Assembly: GCA_903902745.1 (NCBI GenBank)
Contig: CAIUWA010000001.1
Span: 1 to 35,728, forward strand
Reading direction: 5' to 3'
DNA: 35,728 nt
Source of the DNA: an uncultured Opitutia bacterium
GTDB lineage: Bacteria > Verrucomicrobiota > Verrucomicrobiia > Opitutales > Opitutaceae
Below, in pieces: positions 16,662 to 24,134 of the stretch. Below the pieces are notes generated by a model, which did no database searches, was not told the DNA's origin, and worked only from the letters and a program-made list of their open reading frames with translations. The translations under genes and the position numbers were made by a program. Within the stretch, counting starts at the first letter, position 1. Each line of letters starts with the position of its first letter.

Positions 16662-16982
16662 ATGAAACCCACCATCACCATCGCCCGACAACAGACTCCC
16701 GATGAACTGATCGCGCAAATTAGCCAGTTGATGGACGAGGCCGAGGCGCTGCTGGTCGGCCCATTCGTCGAGAAGGCGAGCGAGAAGCTGGGCGACATCC
16801 GCACGCGCCTGAAAAACGCGCAGGTGCGCCTGGTCGAGATTTATGGGGCGGCGCGCCTGAAGATCATCGCCGGCGCCCGGTACACGGATGATTCGATCCG
16901 GGAGAATCCGTACCAGTGGCTCGCGATGGCGCTGGGGATCGGCGTGTTGCTTGGCGCCCTCCTCCGGCGCGGGAACAGTTGA
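16662..16982 (+). CDS. DUF883/ElaB-YqjD-like membrane-anchored protein
   Basis: This 106-residue protein has a long amphipathic helical N-terminal part (about 10-75) and one C-terminal transmembrane segment (NPYQWLAMALGIGVLLGALL) followed by a basic tail RRGNS. This is the layout of YqjD/ElaB family proteins, which in E. coli are inner-membrane anchors that bind ribosomes in stationary phase. Assigning that role here is inference. The start at 16662 was chosen because the upstream frame overlaps the preceding gene without homology. It follows the DUF3185-like gene by 64 bp and is convergent with the U32 gene. Confidence 0.8.
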   Translation: MKPTITIARQQTPDELIAQISQLMDEAEALLVGPFVEKASEKLGDIRTRLKNAQVRLVEIYGAARLKIIAGARYTDDSIRENPYQWLAMALGIGVLLGALLRRGNS

Positions 16983-17049
16983 GCCGGCTTGATGACAGTG
17001 ACCGTGGTGGAACGGGCTGTTCCGCGTTTCACCAAATTACATCCGCACG

Positions 17050-19656
17050 CTAGCCCTTGCGGTGGACGATCTGGGGTGCGGTTTCCATCTGGCCGCGGGT
17101 GACGCCGAGCTGGTTGAGGAATTTGAATTCGCGCCAGAGGTCAGTGCCGGAAATCTCGCCCCGCAGGAGCTGCTGGTATTTGGCAAGGGTACGCGTGACC
17201 TCGTCCGGACCCTCGTTCACGAACTCCACGCGGAAATGGCGCGCGCCCAAAGCCAGGAGGCGGGAGACGTATTCCGCGCCGGTTTGGGCGCGGTTGTTGT
17301 AAACCGTGTTGCGGCAGCCAGCGTCGGCCTTGAGCGGCAGTTCGGCGCCCACGCGGTCGCGCAGGGCGACGCGGTGCGTGTCGCACGGCCGGCCGCAGTC
17401 GCGATAGTCCTTGCCGGTCGAAAGAAACGCGCAGAACACGCAGTGCTCCATGTGAAACATCGGCATGTGTTGGTGGATCGTGAGGTCGAACGACGCGCCC
17501 GGCGAGGACTGCAGCAGCGCCTCGAGCTGGACGACGTTGAGATCGTAGCTGGCGGTCACGCGCTCGAGGCCGTGGCGGCGCAGGAAGTAACCGGCGGTCC
17601 AGGGGTTGGCGACATTGAGGGAGAAATCGCCGCGCCGGCGGTCGCCCGCGAAGAACGCGAGGTGGTCGTAGTTGCGCACGAGATAGCCGTCGGCGTCGCA
17701 CGACCGCACCTGCCGGAGGATCCATTCCTCGCCGGGCTTGAAGATGCGCGGCGGCGCGACCCAGATACTGGCCGGGGACAAGGACGAGGGCAGAGGGCCG
17801 GAAGCTTGGAGCTGGCGGAAGGAGGCGACGGCGTCGCGGTAGTGCTTGGGATTTTCGAACTCGCAATAGATTGTGCGGGTACCGGCCGCCCAGGCAGGCG
17901 CGAGCTGGTCGAGATTGCGGATGACGGCAATGATCTCGGGTTCGCCGGCCGGCTCGCCGGCATTGGCGGCGAAGTCGGAAACGTCTGGCTGGTTTCCGTC
18001 GTTGAAGCGCCAGCGTTTCGGCTGCGCCCTGAGCGACTCCAGTTCGCCGGCGGCTTCGCGCCGGAGGCGGTTGAGTTCGCTGATAGGCAGGATAACCTCG
18101 CCCTCGAGGAAGGATTTCAATTCACCCAGCTTGAACGGTGTGCCGCCGAGGCGGCCAAGCTGTTCGCGCAGGCGCTCAGTCGTGAGCGGCTGCCGGTCGG
18201 CCGCGGCGAGCGGAACGGCGGAGGAGAGCTGCACCACATGCCCCTCGTCATCGCGGGCGATGAGCGTGAGGACGCTGCCGGCGCGGCCATGGGCCTCAAG
18301 GGTGATGGGGCGCTGAAAACGGATCTGTCCGCCCCCGAAGGTCGCCCGCACCTCGCGGTCGAGGGCGGGGTCGTTGGTTTTCCAAACGAACTGGCCGGGG
18401 CGGATGCGCCGCCAGTCGATGTCGCCATGACCGAAACGCAGGGTGGTTCCGCGGCCGGCGCTGTCGCTGGTTTCCACCTGGTAGACGCGGCCGCCCTCCT
18501 CGCGCTCGTCGGGCCGGCCGGCGTCGAAGACCACGCCGTCGCCGGGCTTGAGCGGTGCGGCCAGCGCGAGCGTGACACTCTCGCCGGCTACGCGGGTGAC
18601 TTCGCCGAGAAACACGCCGCGCTTGGTGCCGAAGCGAGCGTGCACCAACTCCTGGTTGTTGATGCCGCCGAACCAGCCGGGGTGGAGCCCGCGCGAGAAA
18701 CTCATCTCGAGTTCATAGCGGGCGGCGGAGGGGTTGAAAGACGAACCACCCGGAGATGCCGGACTTTCCGCTTCAGTTGTAGCGCAGAGCGCATCCAGCG
18801 CCTGACCGTAGACCCGCGTGATGCTGGCGACATACTCGGGCGATTTCAGACGGCCCTCGATTTTCAACGAAGCCACCCCGGCGCGGACCAGCTCGGGCAG
18901 CACCTCGAGGCCGGCGAGATCCTGCGGGCTAAGCAAGTAGCGCCGGTCACCGAGGGGCACGAGCTGTCCATCCGAGATGAGATCGTACGGGAGCCGGCAG
19001 GCCTGGGCGCATTCGCCGCGGTTGGCGGAACGGCCGCCGAGCGACTCGCTGGTGAGGCACTGGCCCGAGTAGGCCACGCAGAGCGCGCCATGGACAAAGA
19101 CCTCGAGCGGCAGCGGCGGGCTGGCCCCGGCTTGCGCCTCCCGGATCCGGGTGATCTCGGCGATGGAGTTTTCCCGGGCGAGCACGACCAGCTGGGCGCC
19201 GAGTTCGCGGGCGAAGTCCACGCCGGCGGCACTCGTGATCGTCATCTGCGTGGAGCAATGGATGGGAAAATCCGGCGACAGCGAGCGAATGAGCCGGCAG
19301 ATCCCGATGTCCTGCACGATCGCCGCATCGACGCCGGCGGCGATGATGGTGCGAAGATAATCCCGGGCCTCGGCCAGCTCGTTGGCGAAGACCAGGGTGT
19401 TGAAAGTCACATACCCGCGCACGCCGCGGCAGTGCAGAAACTCCATCAGCGCGGGCAGGTCGGCCTGGGTGAAATTCTTCGCGCGCATGCGGGCATTGAA
19501 GCGCTCGAGCCCGAAGTAGATCGCATCGGCGCCATTCTCGACGGCGGCCCGGGCGCATTCCCAATCGCCGGCGGGCGCGAGGAGCTCGGGCCGCACCGGA
19601 CGAAGGGTGCGGGCGGGAGTGCCCGGGGCGGTGGTGGTGGCGGCGGCTTCCGGCAT
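17050..19656 (-). CDS. Long U32-family protein (RlhA/YdcP-like, putative peptidase or rRNA hydroxylase)
   Basis: This 868-residue protein opens with the U32 hallmark 'ELLAPAGDWECARAAVENGADAIYFG'-type start (residues about 24-48, conserved Ala-Pro-Ala-Gly). It has the family's Cys-rich motif near 203-217 (GRSANRGECAQACR). A middle part corresponds to the collagenase-like/DUF3656 region, and a further C-terminal U32-like half holds a second Cys cluster near 738 (HCVFCAFLS, then DCGRPCDTH and ADAGCRN). E. coli RlhA, which hydroxylates 23S rRNA C2501, is shorter, so this is the long form. The Cys clusters suggest an iron-sulfur centre. Proteolysis or rRNA modification are the two family-based possibilities. 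The start at 19656 avoids a non-conserved leader. Confidence 0.85.
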   Translation of the reverse strand: MPEAAATTTAPGTPARTLRPVRPELLAPAGDWECARAAVENGADAIYFGLERFNARMRAKNFTQADLPALMEFLHCRGVRGYVTFNTLVFANELAEARDYLRTIIAAGVDAAIVQDIGICRLIRSLSPDFPIHCSTQMTITSAAGVDFARELGAQLVVLARENSIAEITRIREAQAGASPPLPLEVFVHGALCVAYSGQCLTSESLGGRSANRGECAQACRLPYDLISDGQLVPLGDRRYLLSPQDLAGLEVLPELVRAGVASLKIEGRLKSPEYVASITRVYGQALDALCATTEAESPASPGGSSFNPSAARYELEMSFSRGLHPGWFGGINNQELVHARFGTKRGVFLGEVTRVAGESVTLALAAPLKPGDGVVFDAGRPDEREEGGRVYQVETSDSAGRGTTLRFGHGDIDWRRIRPGQFVWKTNDPALDREVRATFGGGQIRFQRPITLEAHGRAGSVLTLIARDDEGHVVQLSSAVPLAAADRQPLTTERLREQLGRLGGTPFKLGELKSFLEGEVILPISELNRLRREAAGELESLRAQPKRWRFNDGNQPDVSDFAANAGEPAGEPEIIAVIRNLDQLAPAWAAGTRTIYCEFENPKHYRDAVASFRQLQASGPLPSSLSPASIWVAPPRIFKPGEEWILRQVRSCDADGYLVRNYDHLAFFAGDRRRGDFSLNVANPWTAGYFLRRHGLERVTASYDLNVVQLEALLQSSPGASFDLTIHQHMPMFHMEHCVFCAFLSTGKDYRDCGRPCDTHRVALRDRVGAELPLKADAGCRNTVYNNRAQTGAEYVSRLLALGARHFRVEFVNEGPDEVTRTLAKYQQLLRGEISGTDLWREFKFLNQLGVTRGQMETAPQIVHRKG

Positions 19657-19737
19657 CGGCCTTAGGGGTACGCGTCTTCTACGCTGTCGCAACAGCATTA
19701 GGGAAAGGATGGTCGTATCTCGATTTCTCATGGCCTG

Positions 19738-19802
19738 CTGTAGGAGCGGCATTACGCCGCGATGGAGTCGCGAGCCATCGCGGCGTAAAGCCGCTCCTGC
19801 AG
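19738..19802. repeat. REP-like 28-bp palindrome
   Basis: A 65-bp element has 28-nt arms (19738-19765 and 19775-19802) that match at 26 positions around a 9-nt loop. The arms contain TAGGAGCGGC and GCCGCGATGG. This resembles repetitive extragenic palindromes with a 'GTAGGAGCGG' edge known in pseudomonads, but the family in this organism is unknown. It lies in the gap between divergent genes (U32 and the small secreted protein) and has no tandem-unit period, unlike the heptamer and octamer arrays. Confidence 0.85.
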
Positions 19803-19888
19803 CTTCAACCCGCTACGCGACAGAAAAGTCCGGCACGCGGACACAAAACACTGGAACTATTCCGGCCAACCGCGTCTATCTTGTGAGC

Positions 19889-20245
19889 ATGAAAATCCTC
19901 CGTTTTGCCCTGCTCCTGGTGTTCGCGATGACCGGTTCCCTGCGGGCGGCCGAAAAGGCGGCCACTCCGCCCACCGAATACGAGCGCGCCGTGAAGGCGT
20001 ATGTCGACGCGGCGAGCGACCAGCTGCGGGCCACGCGCAGCCAGCTGTTCGCGATGGCCAGCGTCCCCCCGGTGGAGCAGTCCAAAAAGCGCGTGGAGAA
20101 AGTCTATGCCAGCCTGGGCGATTGCGACAAACTGCTGGTGGAACTGAAGAAGGCCGGCCCGCAGGATTTCGACACGGTGAAGGGAAAGTTCGAGCAGGCC
20201 CGTGCCGTCATGCTCAAGGCGCTGGAGACGGCCCGCAAGGGTTGA
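19889..20245 (+). CDS. Small secreted helical protein of unknown function
   Basis: This 118-residue protein has a clear signal peptide (MKILRFALLLVFAMTGSLRA, cleavage near RAAE). The mature part is Lys/Glu/Ala-rich and almost entirely helical, with heptad-like spacing (residues 32-118), so a periplasmic coiled coil is plausible. I do not recognise a family. It stands alone on the plus strand, 24 bp from the convergent lipoprotein gene, with a REP-like palindrome 86 bp upstream. The start at 19889 was chosen from the signal peptide; longer frames run through the palindrome. Confidence 0.75.
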   Translation: MKILRFALLLVFAMTGSLRAAEKAATPPTEYERAVKAYVDAASDQLRATRSQLFAMASVPPVEQSKKRVEKVYASLGDCDKLLVELKKAGPQDFDTVKGKFEQARAVMLKALETARKG

Positions 20246-20269
20246 GGAGCCTGCGGGCAGGCGCTGGCT

Positions 20270-21514
20270 TCAGCGCAGCATCGCGCGCACCAGCCGGTCA
20301 TCACCATCGTTCGGCGCCGGGACCAGATGCAGCGCGGCGCACATCAGATTGTAGATCTGAACATTTTCCACGGGATCCACGATCGTGCCACCGGATTTGA
20401 ACGACGGCCCGTGGGCGATGAGGATGCCGTGCATCGAGGCGAGGGCATTGTCGTAGCCGTGTTGCCCCTTGTTGAACCTGGGCTTCATATTTTCAAATTG
20501 GGCGCGCCGCATGACATACCAGCCCTCGTCGGGCACAATCCAGACGTCCGGAATGCGCGGGTTGTCCGCGAGATGAAAGCGGGGGGGCAGATCCTCCCGG
20601 CGATAGACCTTCGCATGCGGCAGGGCGGCGAGGTCGCGCATAATGGCGGCGGTGTCATTGCCCGGGAGCGGGCGCAGGCCGGCGGCGGTTTCATCGAAGT
20701 CCACCTGCACCCGCTTGAGGTCGAGGTAGTCGTCGAGGATGACAACCTGGTCGACGCTGGTGGGCGTCATGCCATGGTCGGAAACGATGATGAGGTTGAG
20801 GGATTGCCCCTCGGCTTTGAGGCGGTCGAGGAGGGCGCCGATGCGCCCGTCGAGGAGTTTCACCGCCGCGGCGAGCTCGGGGGAATTGGGCCCGTAGTTG
20901 TGGCCGGCGGTATTGGTTTCCTCCAAATAAAACGTGATGACCGCCGGCCGCTGCGCGGCGGGCAGGCTCAGCCAGCCGCTGAGTTCATCCAGGCGCTTTT
21001 CGAACGGGATGCTATAGTCGTAAACCTTCCAGAAACTCGGACGCAGGCCCTTGATCATCGCCTCGGAGCCCACCCAGAAAGACGACGCGCTTTTCCGGCC
21101 CTGCTTCACCGCCGTGACCCAGATGGGCTCGCCCCCCCACCACCGGTCGTCGTGGACGGAGGCGGCCTGGTTGTAGTGAAAGAACTCGCCCAGGCCCGGA
21201 TCGAACATGTGGTTGTTGATGATCCCGTGGTGGGCGGGGTAGAGACCGGTGACGATCGAGTAGTGATTGGGAAAGGTGTTGGACGGGTAAACCGGAATGA
21301 GCGACCGGGCGGAAATACCCTCCCGCATGAGCTGGCGCAAATGCGGGGTCTCCTCGGGATAAAGCGCGCAATAATCCCAGCGAAACGCATCCATCGAAAT
21401 GAGCAGCAGGGGCGGCGGCGGGGTGGCGGTGCGGAAAGTGGCGCAGCTGGCGAGGAGCAGTGAAACCAACGCCAGCGCAAAAATTCCGGGGCGGAAGAAT
21501 CGGGATATCCTCAT
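20270..21514 (-). CDS. Lipoprotein nucleotide pyrophosphatase/phosphodiesterase
   Basis: This 414-residue protein belongs to the alkaline-phosphatase superfamily, NPP type, with two-metal catalysis. A lipoprotein signal ends in the lipobox LASC (Cys 24). Metal and nucleophile motifs are visible: 'LISMDAFRWDY' with Asp 42, 'YPSNTFPNHYSIVTG' with the Thr nucleophile, 'EETNTAGHNYGP', 'SDHGM', and 'KGQHGYDN'. It would hydrolyse nucleotide or phosphodiester substrates outside the inner membrane. It follows tatA on the minus strand at 146 bp. Overall length and motif order agree with the NPP family; the substrate is not predictable. Confidence 0.9.
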   Translation of the reverse strand: MRISRFFRPGIFALALVSLLLASCATFRTATPPPPLLLISMDAFRWDYCALYPEETPHLRQLMREGISARSLIPVYPSNTFPNHYSIVTGLYPAHHGIINNHMFDPGLGEFFHYNQAASVHDDRWWGGEPIWVTAVKQGRKSASSFWVGSEAMIKGLRPSFWKVYDYSIPFEKRLDELSGWLSLPAAQRPAVITFYLEETNTAGHNYGPNSPELAAAVKLLDGRIGALLDRLKAEGQSLNLIIVSDHGMTPTSVDQVVILDDYLDLKRVQVDFDETAAGLRPLPGNDTAAIMRDLAALPHAKVYRREDLPPRFHLADNPRIPDVWIVPDEGWYVMRRAQFENMKPRFNKGQHGYDNALASMHGILIAHGPSFKSGGTIVDPVENVQIYNLMCAALHLVPAPNDGDDRLVRAMLR

Positions 21515-21660
21515 GGTGGCGGGAGCACAATCCGACCATGCGGCCTGGACCGGCCGGGGCAATCGCGCACATCAAATAAATGCACCGGTATTTCCGGGTG
21601 GGGCACGTTGCCCCAGCGCGCGGGAACCTCCACTTGAAAAAAACGAGGACGGCCCCGATC

Positions 21661-22017
21661 TCAGGAATGGTGCGTCTCCGACGGCGGCTCACCTGGGGGC
21701 AGAGCCGGAGTGACGGCAGGTGAGAGTGCAGGGGTGACGTCGGATGAAGCTGTGGGCGGGAGGCTGGCCGCCGGCGGGATCGGATTCGCCAGCTTCGGCT
21801 GAGGCTTGATGCGCTCCGGGGCTTCCTCAATGGCCCGCTTGAGCTCATCCTCGACGTTGCTGGCCGCCTTCTTGAATTCGCGGATGGATTTGCCCAGCCC
21901 CTTGGCCAGCTCGGGCAGCCGCTCGCCGCCGAAGAGGAGCAGGACGATGAACATGATCACCAGCACCTCGGGCCCGCCGACGTCAAAAAAGGCAAAGAAA
22001 AGTGGCACAGAACTCAT
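21661..22017 (-). CDS. tatA: Twin-arginine translocase subunit TatA/TatE
   Basis: This 118-residue protein has a short periplasmic N terminus, one transmembrane helix (about 14-30, EVLVIMFIVLLLFG), the FGxxxLPEL-type hinge 'FGGERLPELAKGLG' and an amphipathic helix (KSIREFKKAASNVEDEL). This is diagnostic for TatA-type subunits. It forms the pore-related oligomer of the Tat pathway exporting folded proteins. The C-terminal 45 residues are a Pro/Ala/Ser-rich tail. No tatB or tatC is adjacent, so the rest of the translocase must lie elsewhere. TatB cannot be fully excluded. Confidence 0.92.
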   Translation of the reverse strand: MSSVPLFFAFFDVGGPEVLVIMFIVLLLFGGERLPELAKGLGKSIREFKKAASNVEDELKRAIEEAPERIKPQPKLANPIPPAASLPPTASSDVTPALSPAVTPALPPGEPPSETHHS

Positions 22018-22088
22018 GGCGGCATGTATGACTCCGGCAGGTTAAAAAAGTAACGCAAAAATTGGAAATCCCAGCCAGAACCACGATT

Positions 22089-23009
22089 TCAGCGGATAGC
22101 GACCGACACCACGAAGCTCTGGGTCTGTCCGGGCGGCACAAATTGGAGGCCGTTTTTGTGCTCGGCGGCGTTGGCTGGCCCCATCCAGGGCTCGACGCAG
22201 TAGAATGGCGAATCATCCGCCAGCGTCCATGTCACAAAGGTCGCCGCGGGGGGCGGAACCTTGGCCGAGCCCAAACGCACGACGATGTCGCCCGGTCGCC
22301 CCTGTTCGCCGAACACGACCTCGTTGCCGGTCAGTCCCGTGTGAAACGTGTCGATCAGCGCCTTGTTCGCGAGATTCTCATTGGTTTGGAGCACCGGGCC
22401 GGGAATCAGCTGGCCCGCGGCATCCTGCCGCAGCCGCCGGGTCGCCGGGATGCGGATTAGATAATCGGCACGCTTCGCCCCCTCGCTCCAAGGCACCGTG
22501 AAATAAAAATGATGGCCGGCGCTCCACGGCAGAGGTTCGGCGCCGAGATTTTTCAGCGTGAATTCGCACGTGAGCCCGAGCGGCTCGAAGCGGTACGTGA
22601 CGGTGAATTCGTAGTCGTAGGGATAGCAGGCGCGCGCCTCTTCCCCGGGCACGAACTGCGCGGCAAACCCGCGCGCATCAAGGCGGGTGAGCCGGAAGTC
22701 GCCCTGGCGCGCGATGCCGTGGATGGGCATGGGCCGCCGAATGCCGTCGGCGGCGCGCCAGAAATGGATCTCGCCGCGGTCAAAGGTGCGCGCGTTGAAC
22801 GGAAACAGGATGGGGTTGCCGCCGCGCACCTTGGCGAAGTCGTCGAGCGAGGCGATCTCGGGCCAGTAGAGCACATCGCGCACGGAGCCGTCGCCGAGCA
22901 TGAGATTCCAATTCATCAGGCGGGCGCCTTTTTCGGGCAGCGCGAGGAAGGTCGAATTGCCCACCCGCCAGCGCGTGAGGGTTTGGCCGAGGTAGGGAAG
23001 CTTCTCCAT
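22089..23009 (-). CDS. Aldose 1-epimerase-family protein
   Basis: This 306-residue cytoplasmic protein has the galactose-mutarotase fold: 'KGARLMNWNL', 'MPIHGIARQGDFRL', 'YDYEFTVTYRFEPLGL', 'WSAGHHFYFTVPW' with the expected His, and 'VEPWMGPAN' near the C terminus. Members interconvert alpha and beta anomers of sugars or hexose phosphates. The start at 23009 begins the fold; the longer frame adds unrelated residues. It lies 71 bp from tatA, on the same strand. The 203-bp gap to rodZ upstream contains a 7-bp hairpin (23136-23159) but no clear promoter. The substrate is unknown; the ppgK-like kinase and manA elsewhere in the window are also sugar enzymes. Confidence 0.85.
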   Translation of the reverse strand: MEKLPYLGQTLTRWRVGNSTFLALPEKGARLMNWNLMLGDGSVRDVLYWPEIASLDDFAKVRGGNPILFPFNARTFDRGEIHFWRAADGIRRPMPIHGIARQGDFRLTRLDARGFAAQFVPGEEARACYPYDYEFTVTYRFEPLGLTCEFTLKNLGAEPLPWSAGHHFYFTVPWSEGAKRADYLIRIPATRRLRQDAAGQLIPGPVLQTNENLANKALIDTFHTGLTGNEVVFGEQGRPGDIVVRLGSAKVPPPAATFVTWTLADDSPFYCVEPWMGPANAAEHKNGLQFVPPGQTQSFVVSVAIR

Positions 23010-23212
23010 GAACCTTGTGGTAAACGCCGCCGGACGGGCCACGCCAAGGCTAATCTGGAAACAAGCCGGTGACTTTCTCCCGGAGTGGTGCCTGAACACT
23101 GCGATCAAAAGGCCAGCTCCAATCCGGCCTGCGCGTGGCCGCTTGGTTTTCCGCGGCCAGGACGATATTTGCGATCGCGCCCGAGAGCGTTGTCAGCGGT
23201 GCCTCGCGCCGA

Positions 23213-24055
23213 TCAGGGGAGTTGCGCGGGACCCGAACCCTTCAGGTTGTTGGGCGGTGTACTCGGGACAAAGTGTTTGCCGGCAAAATCGATCTGGATG
23301 TTTTCCCATTGCGAAGCCCACATGTAAATCGGCCCGGTCTTGGTGAAGCTGGCGCTTTCCCCCCGCTTCAGGACGGTGGTAGGTAGCAACTCCTCGCCAT
23401 AGCTGCCGGTGGCGTCGTTGTTTTTGGCCCAGACCCGGACGCTGACATAGTCGATCGCCGTGACGACGGCCTTGGCATCGGGGGCGGGCGGCACGACGGC
23501 CGAAGGTGCGACGGTGCGGGCCGGGGCGGCCGCCGGGCTGCCGCTGAAGATCGACTTGCCGATCCAGATGGCGAGCAGGAGCACGACTACGCCTGCCAGC
23601 GCGAGACCGCCCTTGAACACCAGATTCGGATCGATCATCGGGCCGGACGGCAGGGTGCCACCGCCCCGGGTGAAGGAGGATGGATTGCGCCGTGGCGGAG
23701 TGGATTCCGCTTCCGGCGCGGAGGCGGAGGATTCGCCGGCGCCACCTTCATCGGCGGTGGCCACGGAGAGATCCATGCGACCGTATACCTCGCGGCTCGG
23801 AGTGCGCGGCCGGCCGTTGGCGGCGAGGCCGAGTCCGTTGAAATCATTCACGATCTTGTCCGCGGGCAGCTTCAGAAATTGGGCGTAGGAGCGCAGAAAG
23901 CCGCGCACATAAAGCTCAGCCAGACCAAGATCGAACTGGTTGCTCTCGAATTTCTGGAGGTAATCGCCGCGGATCTTGGTCGCTTCCGCCGCCTCGCGAA
24001 TGGAGACACCCTTGCGTTTGCGGGCTTCTTCGAGGCGTTCACCAATGGTCTGCAT
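23213..24055 (-). CDS. RodZ-like helix-turn-helix membrane protein
   Basis: This 280-residue protein has an N-terminal Xre/HTH_25-type domain (1-70; IGERLEEARKRKGVSIREAA) and a Pro/Ser/Ala-rich linker (about 80-140). One transmembrane helix follows (about 148-167, GGLALAGVVVLLLAIWIG), then a C-terminal extracytoplasmic beta-rich domain (about 200-265) like DUF4115. This is the architecture of RodZ, which links MreB to the cell-wall elongation machinery. It is 79 bp downstream of ftsK on the same strand, consistent with a cell-shape/division grouping. The exact orthology to RodZ is likely, not proven. Confidence 0.85.
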   Translation of the reverse strand: MQTIGERLEEARKRKGVSIREAAEATKIRGDYLQKFESNQFDLGLAELYVRGFLRSYAQFLKLPADKIVNDFNGLGLAANGRPRTPSREVYGRMDLSVATADEGGAGESSASAPEAESTPPRRNPSSFTRGGGTLPSGPMIDPNLVFKGGLALAGVVVLLLAIWIGKSIFSGSPAAAPARTVAPSAVVPPAPDAKAVVTAIDYVSVRVWAKNNDATGSYGEELLPTTVLKRGESASFTKTGPIYMWASQWENIQIDFAGKHFVPSTPPNNLKGSGPAQLP

Positions 24056-24134
24056 GTGACTAGTCAGTTAGGGGATTTGCCGAGCGATGGGAAGGAGGAA
24101 TTGCCCAGCTGGCCCTGGCGGGGCGCTCCCGCCA

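Noticed and set aside
17062-19665. 867-codon plus-strand frame opposite the U32 gene
   Set aside because: It is almost coextensive with the U32 gene but has Val/Glu/Gly-rich composition without motifs; the minus-strand product has family-specific Cys motifs.
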